Origin: Bacteroidaceae bacterium
GTDB taxonomy: Bacteria; Bacteroidota; Bacteroidia; Bacteroidales; Bacteroidaceae
Assembly (NCBI GenBank): GCA_017444485.1
Contig: JAFSWM010000069.1
Coordinates: 1 to 40,097, forward strand
Direction of reading: 5' to 3'
DNA length: 40,097 nt
Below, piece after piece: positions 16,094 to 24,516 of the stretch. Below the pieces are notes generated by a model. That model worked only from the letters and a program-made list of their open reading frames with translations, was not told where the DNA came from and did not search any database. How positions within the stretch are numbered: the first letter of the stretch is position 1; every line of letters starts with the position of its first letter. The position numbers were made by a program, and so were the translations under genes.

Positions 16094-16166
16094 GCTGGTC
16101 TTAGCCTCTACTCTCCGGCGGCCCTTTTAGAATTTTGGGCCGCCTGCAAGTAGAGGCTAAGCCAGC
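16094..16166 (-). terminator. Long hairpin just downstream of the VR
   Basis: Inverted repeat with outer arms GCTGG/CCAGC (16094-16098 and 16162-16166), middle arms CTTAGCCTCTACT/AGTAGAGGCTAAG (16100-16112 and 16149-16161) and inner arms GGCGGCCC/GGGCCGCC (16117-16124 and 16137-16144), around a T/A-rich loop. It lies 20 bp beyond the 3' end of the VR and 14 bp after the target stop codon. It may terminate the target transcript; in the Bordetella phage DGR a hairpin/cruciform at the corresponding place stimulates retrohoming, so a DGR role is plausible. Confidence 0.75.
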
Positions 16167-16179
16167 TTATTGAGTTTAT

Positions 16180-17079
16180 TTATGGGAACTGAAGGACGAG
16201 GCGCAAGCCGAGGTAGTCGTAGCGGTCGTCGGGCGCGTTGAAGTCCCGATTCGAAGCACGACAGCCCTGCGGGAAGTAGCCCCAGCTACCGCCACGGTTC
16301 ACGCGGTTCGAACCCGAGGTAGGACCTTGCGGGTTGTTCTGAAACGCAGTGGGATAGGAGCCATACCAATCCTGACACCACTCCCACACGTTGCCTGTCA
16401 TGTCGTGGATTCCTAATTCGTTGGCCCGCTTCATGCCTACGGGATGGGTGCGTGAGCCGCTGTTACCGTTGTACCACGCCACGTCCTCGATGTTGTTCGA
16501 GCCGCTGTAGAGATACCCGTTGCTGCGTGTGCCGCCACGTGCTGCGAACTCCCATTCGGCCTCCGTGGGAAGGCGGAAGCGGGCCTGCGCCAGTTCGGGA
16601 GCGATCTGCGTGCGCTTGGCGTTGAGGCGGCTCACAAACTCCTGGCAGTCGTTCCAAGAGACTGTCTCCACCGGCAGATTAGCGCCTTTCCAATAGCTGG
16701 GATTGCTGCCCATCACCCATTCCCACTGCTCCTGCGTCACCTCGAACGTGCCGATCAAGTAGCCAGAGACGCCCACCTGATGGCGCGTCTCATCGCTGTC
16801 TGCCTGAGAGTCGTTGGGGAGATTGCCCATTGTGAAGGTGCCGCCCTCTACGTCGCGAAACGGCCAGTTGGGTACGCCGTTTTGCCCGCCAAGCCACACC
16901 GTGCCGTTGGCATCGCAGGGCAGGCAGACACCGCCCTGCACCCTGCGGAGCGTCAAGACCTCGGGGGCGCGCAGCGATGCCGTCGCCCACACCGGCTGCC
17001 ACAAGGAAGCGGGCGCGGCATGGCATGGGAACAGCGCCGAGAGCGAGAGTAGAAGGAGGGAAAACAAATGCTTTGTCAT
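16180..17079 (-). CDS. DGR target protein: secreted FGE-like / C-type-lectin-fold protein
   Basis: 299 residues. A signal peptide (MTKHLFSLLLLSLSALFPCHA) is followed by about 50 residues of unknown type and then a formylglycine-generating-enzyme-like (SUMF1) domain, about 75-298: GGTFTMGN, FEVTQEQWEWVMG, PVETVSWNDCQEFVSRLN, RFRLPTEAEWEFAARGG, GNVWEWCQDWYGSY and RVNRGGSW, ending LGLRLVLQF. The VR covers residues 256-298. The catalytic cysteine pair that true FGEs carry just after GGS[W/Y] is absent; variable residues 267-269 and 272 occupy that region. This makes it a ligand-binding display scaffold rather than an enzyme, as in other DGR targets with this fold. It has no clear lipobox, so it may be periplasmic or exported. 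The ligand is unknown. Confidence 0.94.
   Translation of the reverse strand: MTKHLFSLLLLSLSALFPCHAAPASLWQPVWATASLRAPEVLTLRRVQGGVCLPCDANGTVWLGGQNGVPNWPFRDVEGGTFTMGNLPNDSQADSDETRHQVGVSGYLIGTFEVTQEQWEWVMGSNPSYWKGANLPVETVSWNDCQEFVSRLNAKRTQIAPELAQARFRLPTEAEWEFAARGGTRSNGYLYSGSNNIEDVAWYNGNSGSRTHPVGMKRANELGIHDMTGNVWEWCQDWYGSYPTAFQNNPQGPTSGSNRVNRGGSWGYFPQGCRASNRDFNAPDDRYDYLGLRLVLQFP
16186..16315 (-). repeat. DGR variable repeat (VR)
   Basis: The last 43 codons of the target gene (residues 256-298). Compared with the TR, 15 substitutions alter 11 codons: residues 267-269 (NNN to GYF), 272 (N to G), 279-280 (NN to DF), 282 (T to A), 285 (N to D) and 287-289 (NNN to YDY); one more, A to G, is silent in Gln297. 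Seven changes are A to T and nine A to G on the coding strand. Non-adenine positions are identical throughout. The 3' end, up to the stop, is constant. Confidence 0.96.
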
Positions 17080-17137
17080 AGGAAATATATTGTTAGGTTT
17101 TGTTTGTGCTGAAAAATGTATGGGGGAGTAACCAATA

Positions 17138-17176
17138 CCAGGAGCGCTGTCGCGGGTGAGACGCCCGCGCTCCCGG
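17138..17176. repeat. REP-like element, shortened copy 3
   Basis: Contains GTGAGACGCCCGCGCTCCC, identical to the right arm of copy 2 (12188 on), preceded by CCAGGAGCGCTGTCGCGG. It can fold on itself (CGCGGG/CCCGCG). It lies between the sialidase stop and the DGR target start and may terminate the glycosidase operon. Confidence 0.8.
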
Positions 17177-17182
17177 GGGGGG

Positions 17183-18397
17183 CTACTTCACGGCGTAGCG
17201 GCCTGCGGTAATGGTTTCGAGGTCGAGGGGCAGGTAAACCATTTGGTAGTAGGCGGGCTCTTCCTCGTAGAAGAAGGCGATGCGCTTGTCGTGTTGCAGG
17301 GACATGGTGCTGTAGGCCGAGCCGGTGTTGCTCACCTGGTACTGCCCCTCCCATTGCTCGGCAAAGTGTTGCGGCGTGTCGTAGTCGGTGGGGGTGCGCA
17401 GGGGCTTCCAGTAGATGGTTACTTTCTGCCGGTTGGGGCCTGCGGGTACGCTTTGCAGGGCGAGGATGAGGTCTTTGCCGGTGGCTTTCTCGGTAACGTC
17501 GAGCAGGAGTATTTCGCCGTCGGTGGCGCGTCCCTCGTTGCGTATGCCACCAGGCGTCTCGTCGCTGGCCACGGGTGTGCCCCATGCGCCGGCACCGCTC
17601 TTCACGTCGGTGAATTTGAAGATGTTGAACCAGCGCCCGCGGTCCTTGCGGCTGCTGAGGAGTACTGAGCCGTCGGGAAGTTCCTCGCACTTGGGCTCGT
17701 CGCCCTTGGGTGCGCAACTCTCGGTGGGCGTTCCGAGCAGGTGCCAGTTGCGCCCGAAGTCGTCGCTGTAGATCACGAAGTTGCCGCCGTGGGTGCATAG
17801 CGCGCCATAGACGCGGTAGTAGTCGCCCACCTTGACGGTGCGGCTCTGGCAGATGCGTCCGCTGCCCATGAAGAGGCCATTGATGCGGTTGCCGAGCAGT
17901 CCCTCATAGACCTGCTGCGTGAGGTCGATGGGCCGCTTGTTCCACTCCCAGCGTCCGGTGCGCTCGTTGAGACGAGCGTGGGTGCATACGATGCGCTGTG
18001 TGTGGCCTATCTTGCTGCTCCAATAGGGCACGTCGCCGCTGACACAGACGAGGAGCAATTCGTTGCGCTCGCGGTCGGCCACGAGGCAGGCGTCGCCGTA
18101 TCCTGCCTCCTCGCCCTCGCCAGTGCCGGCGAGTACGGTGACGGGATAGGACCATGTGGCGCCGTTATCCTTTGAGGTACGCATGAGGATGTCCACTCTG
18201 CCGTAGCCGATGTCGTTGCCACAGGGCCTGATGTCGGAGAGGGCGATGAGGTCGCCGTTCACTGCGGTGCAGATGGCGGGGATGCGGTAGGGATAGCCCG
18301 TGTAGTCGCCGGTGTGGAATAGCACGGTCTGTGCGGCAGCGGTGGCGGCGAGCAGGAAGGCCGTGGTGAGCGTGAGGAAAAGGTTCTTGAAGGTCAT
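17183..18397 (-). CDS. Secreted exo-alpha-sialidase (GH33)
   Basis: Releases terminal sialic acid from host glycoconjugates. 404 residues from the ATG at 18397 (MTFKNLFLTLTTAFLLAATA), which gives a clean signal peptide ending near AAAQ; an in-frame start at 18445 would place 16 extra residues before it. Seen: the YRIP motif (GYPYRIPAICTA), whose Arg belongs to the sialic-acid-binding Arg triad; Asp-boxes SKDNGATW and SDDFGRNW; and the RNEGRATDGEILLLDVTEK stretch. It is last in a likely three-gene unit with the GH20 enzyme and the SH3-like protein. The sialic acid it frees could feed the N-acetylneuraminate lyase at 29742. Confidence 0.92.
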   Translation of the reverse strand: MTFKNLFLTLTTAFLLAATAAAQTVLFHTGDYTGYPYRIPAICTAVNGDLIALSDIRPCGNDIGYGRVDILMRTSKDNGATWSYPVTVLAGTGEGEEAGYGDACLVADRERNELLLVCVSGDVPYWSSKIGHTQRIVCTHARLNERTGRWEWNKRPIDLTQQVYEGLLGNRINGLFMGSGRICQSRTVKVGDYYRVYGALCTHGGNFVIYSDDFGRNWHLLGTPTESCAPKGDEPKCEELPDGSVLLSSRKDRGRWFNIFKFTDVKSGAGAWGTPVASDETPGGIRNEGRATDGEILLLDVTEKATGKDLILALQSVPAGPNRQKVTIYWKPLRTPTDYDTPQHFAEQWEGQYQVSNTGSAYSTMSLQHDKRIAFFYEEEPAYYQMVYLPLDLETITAGRYAVK

Positions 18398-18488
18398 ATT
18401 GGTGTGAATTGTAATGATGTCTGTGCGAAGCGGGTTGATCAACACCCTCGCTTAGTTTGCTGATGAACCGACTATGAGGAGGGGCGGC

Positions 18489-21400
18489 TCAGCGTATGTA
18501 TTTGCGTCCGCCGTGGATGTAGATGCCGCCCTTTGCAGGTCGTGCCACCTTGCGCCCTTGCAGATCGTAGATGGGGGCATTGGTGCTGGACGGCGTGGCG
18601 GTGATGGTGGTGATGCCGGTGGCCACGTCGCTGCGCTCGAACTGCCAGAACGAGGCGCCCCAGTCGCGCGGGCGCAGTATCTGCGTGCCGCTGCCGTTGC
18701 TGTACCAACTGTAGGCTGCGGAGGGCTCAAGGATGAGCACACCGCTGGCCTCGCTCGTGGCGCCGCGTCGCAGCGTCCACCGCGTGGGTGTGGCGCTGAG
18801 GTTGAGTTCGGCGGCACTGGCTATGCTGGCGGGGCTGACGTGCAACGTGCGGTCCTGACGCGGGCAGATGCTTACGGTGCCGTCGTCGTTCTTGAAGATA
18901 CCCCACAGGCCCGTGGCGGAGTTGCGCGTGCCGGCAGTGACTTTTTTTGAGGAGGTGTTGGCCACCGCATATCCGCCGTGCCACACATTCTTTATATAAT
19001 AGAAGTAGGCCTCGTTGATCTCCTCGGCAAAACTCTTGGGCGGCATACTGAGGAAGCGGGTGTAGGCCTCGAGCAAGGCACCGTAGGTTTCGCCACTGAC
19101 ATAGCCTGTGGCTACGGCGCTGATGGCAGGATTATATACTTCGGTGCGGAGCAGGTCGAAGGCCTCGTCGGTGGGTTCGCCGTCCACGCCAATGGCATCG
19201 TTATTGAGCCAGCGTGCGGCCTTGCGTGCCAAGCCCTGCGTCTCGGCGGTGAAGTCCTCCACCTCCTCAATGTACCAGGTGCCTGGGTAGCATACGGCAA
19301 GCGTGGCATCCACACCCACTGCGCCCGTGGGCTGTCCGTAGAGGCCGTAGGTGCCGGTCTTGATGGTCACGGCGCCGTGCACATAGGTGTAGGCCACGCC
19401 GTTGCCACCCGTGCTGGAGCGGGTGCTCTTGCCTATTTTGACGATGCCGCCGTCGCCCTCCACGAGCGTCACGCCATCAGCGGTGATGTCCACGCCACGC
19501 CCGTCGAGGACGGAATAGAGGCGCAGGTTGCCGCTCGCGTCGCGGCTGAAGCGGAAGAGTTCCTCGGGCTCGGTCTGCCGCGTGTAGTGGAAGCGCATGC
19601 CGTTGCCAGAGACGTAGGCCGATGAGCCGGTGTACTTGGTCTTATAGTAGGTGGCGGCAGAGAGTATGCGATATAGTTTGCCGGGCTCGGGCATGGTGAG
19701 GGCGGAGTTCTTGAAGGCATTGAGTTGTGTGGTGCTCACCTTGCCTTCATCGACCGCGGCCTGCAAGGCGTCGTAGGCGGCCTGTGCTGGATAGCCAGGC
19801 TTGCCAGGGTGTGCATCGGCGAGTATCTCGCGTGCCGTGGTGAGGTTGCGCACGGCGGTGGTGGTGCGGGGCTGCTCAATGTAGTGCTTGGCATAGACGA
19901 TGCCGAGGGCGTCGAGCACGGGAGCGTGGGCCTGCAAACGCTGATAGAAGTTGTTGTAACTGCGTTTTTCTTGCTCCGTCCAGCCCACCTCGCTCAGGGC
20001 GAGGGCACGCGGGAAGGTCTGGTACTCCAGTTCGTCGCAGTCGGCGATGGCTTCGGCCCAGAGGTTGGCTTGCGTGCCGATGACCAGGTCGGGGTATCCA
20101 CCAGCATTGCTTGTGGGGTTGAGGTTATAGACGCTCTGCACGGTGTTCACGTTGTTGTCGCCATAGCCGCCCTGATAGAGTTCGCAGAGGTCGGCCTGCG
20201 ACGTGGTGCACTGCATCTGGTCCCAGTAGTTGGGATAGGTGGGCGTGGCGATGCTGCGGAAGCCTTTCTCCCCTGCCGTGCGGGTGTAGTTCATGTTGCG
20301 ATAGACCATGATGATGGGCTTGAACTGATAGCGCGAGTCCCAATTGGCCACGAGTTCGTCCCATACCACGACGTCCTTGTCGTAGTTCTCCTTGAGCCAC
20401 GTGCCCAGTTCGTTGACGAGCCAGGGCTGCACCTGGTTGACGTTGGTCAGGCCGTTGTCGCTCATAAACCTGGTAAACTGCGCATCGCCTTTGTTCACCA
20501 GGCTCTGCCAGTCGGTGGTGGGGCATTCGTCGCCGCCGATGTGGATGTAGTCGGCGGGGAAGATGTCGGCCATATAGGCCAGCACGGTTTTGAGGAAGGT
20601 CAGTACCTCGGGCTTGGCCACGTTGAGGATGGTAGTGGAGATGCCCTCGTCGATGCGCACCTCGTAGGAGCGCGTGGCGTCGCACGAGAATTCGGGATAG
20701 GCCGTGATGGCGGCTACCATGTGGCCAGGGAGGTCGATCTCGGGGTAGCACTCAATGCCGCGATGCTTGGCGTAGGCCACAATCTCGCGCAGGTCGTCAA
20801 GGGTGAAGAAGCAGCCCTCGCCATAGGGCGTGTCGTCGTAGAACTTGGGGCTGGTGCCCTTGTTGGTGAGCGAGCCGGCACGCACCGCACCTACCGTGGT
20901 GAGCAGGGGATACTCGGGGATTTCTATGCGCCAGCCCTGGTCGTCGGTGAGGTGCATGTGCAGGCGGCTGTACTTGTAGAGCGCCATGGCGTCGAGTATC
21001 TTCAGCACCTCCTCCTTGGGGAACCAGTGGCGGCTGAAGTCGAGCATCAGACCGCGGTACTCAAAGCGCGGCTTGTCCTCTATGGTCACACACGGCAGGC
21101 CGTCCGCCCCGCTGGTCTGTGCCAACAGGGCGATCTGGCGCACCGTCTGCGCACCGTGCACAAAGCCGCTCTGCGTGGCGGCAGTGATGGTGATGCCCTC
21201 GGCGGTGATACGGAGCCGATAGGTAGCGGGGGCGAGTGTGGCGTCGAGCGTGAAGCCGAGCGAGCCTTTCTGCGCCTGCACGGTGTCGGCCTGCATCACG
21301 CTCTCCACGTCGGCCAACACCGTATTTATATTTATACGGAGTGTGTCGCCGTGCAGTTTCGCCGCTTGCGGGAAGGGGATGAGCGGCAGTTTGGACTGCG

Positions 21401-21914
21401 CGATGCTGTAGGCAGCGATGTCCTCAAAGGCCTCGGCGTCCACAAAGGTCACGGCATTGCCAGTGTCACCCGTGTCCCAAAGGCCGATGTTGTTGCCGAT
21501 GGCCGAGCCGCTAAACTGGTTGAAGGCGATGGCCGACTGCCCTGCGGGGCGTATCTCGAAACCTGTGGCAACGGCAGTGATGTCGAACGAAGAAGCCGAG
21601 CCAGGTGTGGCAGCAGCGTAGATCTTACCGTCCTTCGACACAGCGCTTGCATAGAGCGTCAATCCGCCACGCGAGGTGATGGTGTACGAGCCGTCCGTGT
21701 TCTTCACAAACTTGAACCACTGCGTGTCGCTGTCGGCGGGCTGCTGGGTGCGGCAGATACCCGTGCCGTTGGTGGCGAGCGCGCCGCCAGATGTGACAAA
21801 ATGAATTTGATACCACACGTCTGCGCCGTCGGCAGAAGGCGTGGGCAACGACTGCGCCATTACCATGAATAGAGGCAAGAGGGTCAGCGAGATGAATGAG
21901 GCCAGTTTCTTCAT
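18489..21914 (-). CDS. Large secreted beta-N-acetylhexosaminidase (GH20)
   Basis: Removes terminal beta-GlcNAc/GalNAc from glycans by substrate-assisted catalysis. 1141 residues. Signal peptide MKKLASFISLTLLPLFMVMA; then a lectin-like segment (about 30-160, WYQIHFVTSGGALATNG and repeats of the WFKFVKNTDGSYTITS kind); a GH20 N-terminal domain (about 175-290); and the catalytic barrel with FEYRGLMLDFSRHWFP, RLHMHLTDDQGWRIE and the Asp-Glu catalytic pair in HIGGDECPTTDW (around residue 460). A second ricin-like segment and a further unit follow. The end, YDLQGRKVARPAKGGIYIHG, is the C-terminal motif common on secreted Prevotella/Porphyromonas-group proteins and may be a sorting or anchoring signal. 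It is 34 bp downstream of the SH3-like gene. Confidence 0.93.
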   Translation of the reverse strand: MKKLASFISLTLLPLFMVMAQSLPTPSADGADVWYQIHFVTSGGALATNGTGICRTQQPADSDTQWFKFVKNTDGSYTITSRGGLTLYASAVSKDGKIYAAATPGSASSFDITAVATGFEIRPAGQSAIAFNQFSGSAIGNNIGLWDTGDTGNAVTFVDAEAFEDIAAYSIAQSKLPLIPFPQAAKLHGDTLRININTVLADVESVMQADTVQAQKGSLGFTLDATLAPATYRLRITAEGITITAATQSGFVHGAQTVRQIALLAQTSGADGLPCVTIEDKPRFEYRGLMLDFSRHWFPKEEVLKILDAMALYKYSRLHMHLTDDQGWRIEIPEYPLLTTVGAVRAGSLTNKGTSPKFYDDTPYGEGCFFTLDDLREIVAYAKHRGIECYPEIDLPGHMVAAITAYPEFSCDATRSYEVRIDEGISTTILNVAKPEVLTFLKTVLAYMADIFPADYIHIGGDECPTTDWQSLVNKGDAQFTRFMSDNGLTNVNQVQPWLVNELGTWLKENYDKDVVVWDELVANWDSRYQFKPIIMVYRNMNYTRTAGEKGFRSIATPTYPNYWDQMQCTTSQADLCELYQGGYGDNNVNTVQSVYNLNPTSNAGGYPDLVIGTQANLWAEAIADCDELEYQTFPRALALSEVGWTEQEKRSYNNFYQRLQAHAPVLDALGIVYAKHYIEQPRTTTAVRNLTTAREILADAHPGKPGYPAQAAYDALQAAVDEGKVSTTQLNAFKNSALTMPEPGKLYRILSAATYYKTKYTGSSAYVSGNGMRFHYTRQTEPEELFRFSRDASGNLRLYSVLDGRGVDITADGVTLVEGDGGIVKIGKSTRSSTGGNGVAYTYVHGAVTIKTGTYGLYGQPTGAVGVDATLAVCYPGTWYIEEVEDFTAETQGLARKAARWLNNDAIGVDGEPTDEAFDLLRTEVYNPAISAVATGYVSGETYGALLEAYTRFLSMPPKSFAEEINEAYFYYIKNVWHGGYAVANTSSKKVTAGTRNSATGLWGIFKNDDGTVSICPRQDRTLHVSPASIASAAELNLSATPTRWTLRRGATSEASGVLILEPSAAYSWYSNGSGTQILRPRDWGASFWQFERSDVATGITTITATPSSTNAPIYDLQGRKVARPAKGGIYIHGGRKYIR

Positions 21915-21948
21915 AATAGGTTCTGTGTCGTTTCGTTTCTATATTGAC

Positions 21949-22500
21949 TTATTCCCCAAAACAGGCTTTCGGGTCGATCTTGTCAAGATAGGGCATGGCG
22001 TCGGGCAGTTCGCGGTGTTTGCTCTCAAGGAAGGCGCGGAGCATGGGTTCGTCTTCGATGGAGTTGTCGCCCAGTGCCGTCTGTGCCTGTTCTGTGAACT
22101 CCAGCGCGAGTTGCAAGCCCTGCACCACAGCGTTGTAAGCCAGCAGATAGCGGAAGTGTCGGCTCACGCCGTCGTAGGCGCGCTGAATAGCAGCGGTGTT
22201 CTCCGCCGCGCTCTTGCGCACATAGCCCATCCGCCCCAGGTAGCAGCAGGCCCAGTAGCCGCCCTCGTCGCCCAGCAAGAAGAGAGGCATGCCGTCCGCC
22301 CGCACGCAGGTCGGTTTTGTGTCGGTCGGCGAGGCATAGATCGGCACACCAGCCTCAGTGCGTACCTCAATGAGTTGCGGAATCTTGTTTTGCTGCAATT
22401 CTTCCACGAAGCGCAGCGAATCGGCCTGGAACGGGGTTTGGGCAAACGCGGTTATCACAAAGCCCATGCAGGCAAAAAGCAAAGTAGAAATGCGTTTCAT
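21949..22500 (-). CDS. Secreted protein with SH3-like domain
   Basis: 183 residues. Signal peptide MKRISTLLFACMGFVITAFA, cleaved before QTPF. Residues about 45-100 (VRTEAGVPIYASPTDTKPTC, then LFLLGDEGGYWACCYLGRMG and YVRKSAA) have the strand pattern of a bacterial SH3-type domain, as found in cell-wall or glycan-binding proteins. The C-terminal half is helical (TAAIQRAYDGVSRHFRYLLA...). It is the first gene of a unit with the GH20 and GH33 genes, divergent from typA. The exact function is unknown; domain assignment is by pattern only. Confidence 0.7.
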   Translation of the reverse strand: MKRISTLLFACMGFVITAFAQTPFQADSLRFVEELQQNKIPQLIEVRTEAGVPIYASPTDTKPTCVRADGMPLFLLGDEGGYWACCYLGRMGYVRKSAAENTAAIQRAYDGVSRHFRYLLAYNAVVQGLQLALEFTEQAQTALGDNSIEDEPMLRAFLESKHRELPDAMPYLDKIDPKACFGE

Positions 22501-22576
22501 ATCAGGGAGGAAAGAAAGGGAACTGCGTTGTTCAGGGTTTGCGAAGCAAAAGTACGCATAATTCTCATAATTGCCT

Positions 22577-22584
22577 TATTTTTG
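22577..22584 (+). promoter_or_regulatory. Candidate -7 box for typA
   Basis: Reads TATTTTTG, a perfect TAnnTTTG match, 24 bp before the typA ATG. The expected -33 TTTG is not obvious. It predicts a very short leader, under 20 nt. Confidence 0.45.
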
Positions 22585-22608
22585 CGCGGCTTAAACGAAG
22601 ATACCCTT

Positions 22609-24405
22609 ATGCAAGACATCCGCAACGTCGCCATCATCGCCCATGTGGACCACGGGAAAACCACCTTGGTGGACAAGATACTCATGGCAGGCGGCCTGTT
22701 CCGGCAGAACCAGAAGGCCGGCGAACTGATCCTCGACAACAACGAACTGGAGCGCGAGCGTGGCATCACCATTCTTTCAAAGAACGTCTCTATCCGCTAC
22801 CGCGACGTGAAAATCAACATCATCGACACACCGGGCCACAGTGACTTTGGCGGCGAAGTGGAACGTGTGCTGGGCATGGCCGACGGCTGTCTGTTGCTCG
22901 TAGATGCTTTTGAGGGTCCGATGCCTCAGACGCGCTTTGTCCTGCAAAAGGCCCTCAGCCTGGGGCTGAAGCCCATTGTGGTGGTGAACAAGGTGGACAA
23001 GCCGAACTGTCGCCCCGAGGAGGTGTATGAGATGGTCTTTGACCTGATGTTTGAACTCGGCGCCACCGAGGAGCAGTTGGACTTCCCCGTGGTGTACGGC
23101 TCGGCAAAACAGGGCTGGATGTCCGAGGACTGGCGTATGCCCACTGATGGCATCACGTATCTGATGGACAAAATCGTAGAAGTGATACCCGCACCACAGA
23201 CCATTGAGGGCACCACGCAGTTGCTCATCACTGCGCTGGATTACAGCAGTTACACCGGACGCATCGCCGTGGGGCGTGTACATCGTGGCACGTTGCGCAA
23301 CGGGCAGACCGTGACCATCGCTCACCGCGACGGCACACAGGAACGCACCAAGGTGAAGGACCTGCAGACCTTTGAGGGCATGGGACGTGCCGCTGCCGAC
23401 GCCGTAGCGTGTGGCGACATCTGCGCCATCATCGGCTTGGAGCGGTTTGAGATTGGCGACACCGTGTGCGACGCTGAAGCGCCCGAAGCGCTGCCCCCCG
23501 TGGCCATCGATGAGCCCACCATGTCCATGCGCTTCACCATCAACGACTCCCCCTTCTTCGGAAAGGAAGGGAAATACTGCACCAGCAGGCACCTCGGCGA
23601 ACGCCTTGAAAAAGAATTGGAGAAAGACCTCGCTCTGCGCGTTGAGCCCGACGGCACCGATGCCTGGACGGTATCCGGTCGTGGCGTGCTCCATCTCTCC
23701 ATCCTCATCGAGACCATGCGTCGCGAGGGCTACGAACTGCAAGTGGGGCAGCCGCAGGTGATTTATAAGGAAATCGGCGGCCAGCGCTGTGAGCCCGTGG
23801 AGGAACTCACCATCAACGTGCCCGAGGAGTTCTCCAGCCGTATCATTGACATGGTGACGCGTCGCAAGGGCGAGATGACGCAGATGCAGACCATCGGCAC
23901 GCGCGTGGACATCGCCTTCGACATCCCCTCGCGTGGCATCATCGGTCTGCGCACCAATGTGCTCACCGCCTCTCAGGGCGAAGCAATCATGGCGCACCGC
24001 TTCAAGGAATACCAGCCCTATAAGGGCGAATTGACGCGGCGCACAGCCGGTTCTATGATTTCCATGGAGAGCGGCACGGCGGTGGCTTACAGCATTGACC
24101 ACCTGCAAGACCGCGGACGCTTCTTCATCTCCCCGCAGACCGAGGTGTACGCCGGACAAGTGGTGGGCGAGCACGTCCACGAGAACGACCTCGTCATCAA
24201 CGTTACGCGCACCAAGCAACTCACCAATATCCGCGCCAGTGGCACAGACGAGAAAGCCCGTATTGTTCCGCCCGTCATCTTCTCCTTAGAGGAGATGCTC
24301 GAATACATCAAGGAGGACGAACTTGTGGAGGTCACCCCGCAGTCCCTTCGTATGCGCAAGGCCGTACTTGACCACCTGGCCCGCAAACGTGCTGGGAAGG
24401 GATGA
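22609..24405 (+). CDS. typA: Ribosome-associated GTPase TypA/BipA
   Basis: Translational GTPase that helps ribosome assembly and stress adaptation. 598 residues from the ATG at 22609 ([20 protein letters not shown]), the usual TypA length; a much longer frame from 21841 runs across the opposite-strand gene and is not the start. Seen: G1 AHVDHGKTT, switch I with [13 protein letters not shown]3 [19 protein letters not shown]4 NKVDK, and the C-terminal TypA stretch ([45 protein letters not shown]). In contrast to the EF-G paralogue at 3953, all GTPase motifs are intact, including the catalytic His. A strong bidirectional terminator separates it from infB. Confidence 0.96.
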   Translation: MQDIRNVAIIAHVDHGKTTLVDKILMAGGLFRQNQKAGELILDNNELERERGITILSKNVSIRYRDVKINIIDTPGHSDFGGEVERVLGMADGCLLLVDAFEGPMPQTRFVLQKALSLGLKPIVVVNKVDKPNCRPEEVYEMVFDLMFELGATEEQLDFPVVYGSAKQGWMSEDWRMPTDGITYLMDKIVEVIPAPQTIEGTTQLLITALDYSSYTGRIAVGRVHRGTLRNGQTVTIAHRDGTQERTKVKDLQTFEGMGRAAADAVACGDICAIIGLERFEIGDTVCDAEAPEALPPVAIDEPTMSMRFTINDSPFFGKEGKYCTSRHLGERLEKELEKDLALRVEPDGTDAWTVSGRGVLHLSILIETMRREGYELQVGQPQVIYKEIGGQRCEPVEELTINVPEEFSSRIIDMVTRRKGEMTQMQTIGTRVDIAFDIPSRGIIGLRTNVLTASQGEAIMAHRFKEYQPYKGELTRRTAGSMISMESGTAVAYSIDHLQDRGRFFISPQTEVYAGQVVGEHVHENDLVINVTRTKQLTNIRASGTDEKARIVPPVIFSLEEMLEYIKEDELVEVTPQSLRMRKAVLDHLARKRAGKG

Positions 24406-24462
24406 GCAATCCGATCACTGCAAGTACTCACAAACTTTAAACAAGAGCCTTTTATAAATAGC

Positions 24463-24493
24463 CGAGGGCGTGCAAACCGGTTGCACGCCCTCG
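24463..24493. terminator. Bidirectional terminator between typA and infB
   Basis: Perfect 13-bp stem CGAGGGCGTGCAA / TTGCACGCCCTCG with a 5-nt loop ACCGG, between two convergent genes. Plus-strand continuation ACTTTAG and minus-strand continuation GCTATTTATAAAAGG are T-containing on both sides. Confidence 0.85.
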
Positions 24494-24516
24494 ACTTTAG
24501 TATAAAGAAAGGGGAA

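Noticed and set aside
19725..21872. 715-residue plus-strand frame opposite the GH20 gene
   Set aside because: Antisense shadow; the minus-strand frame has a signal peptide and the GH20 active site.
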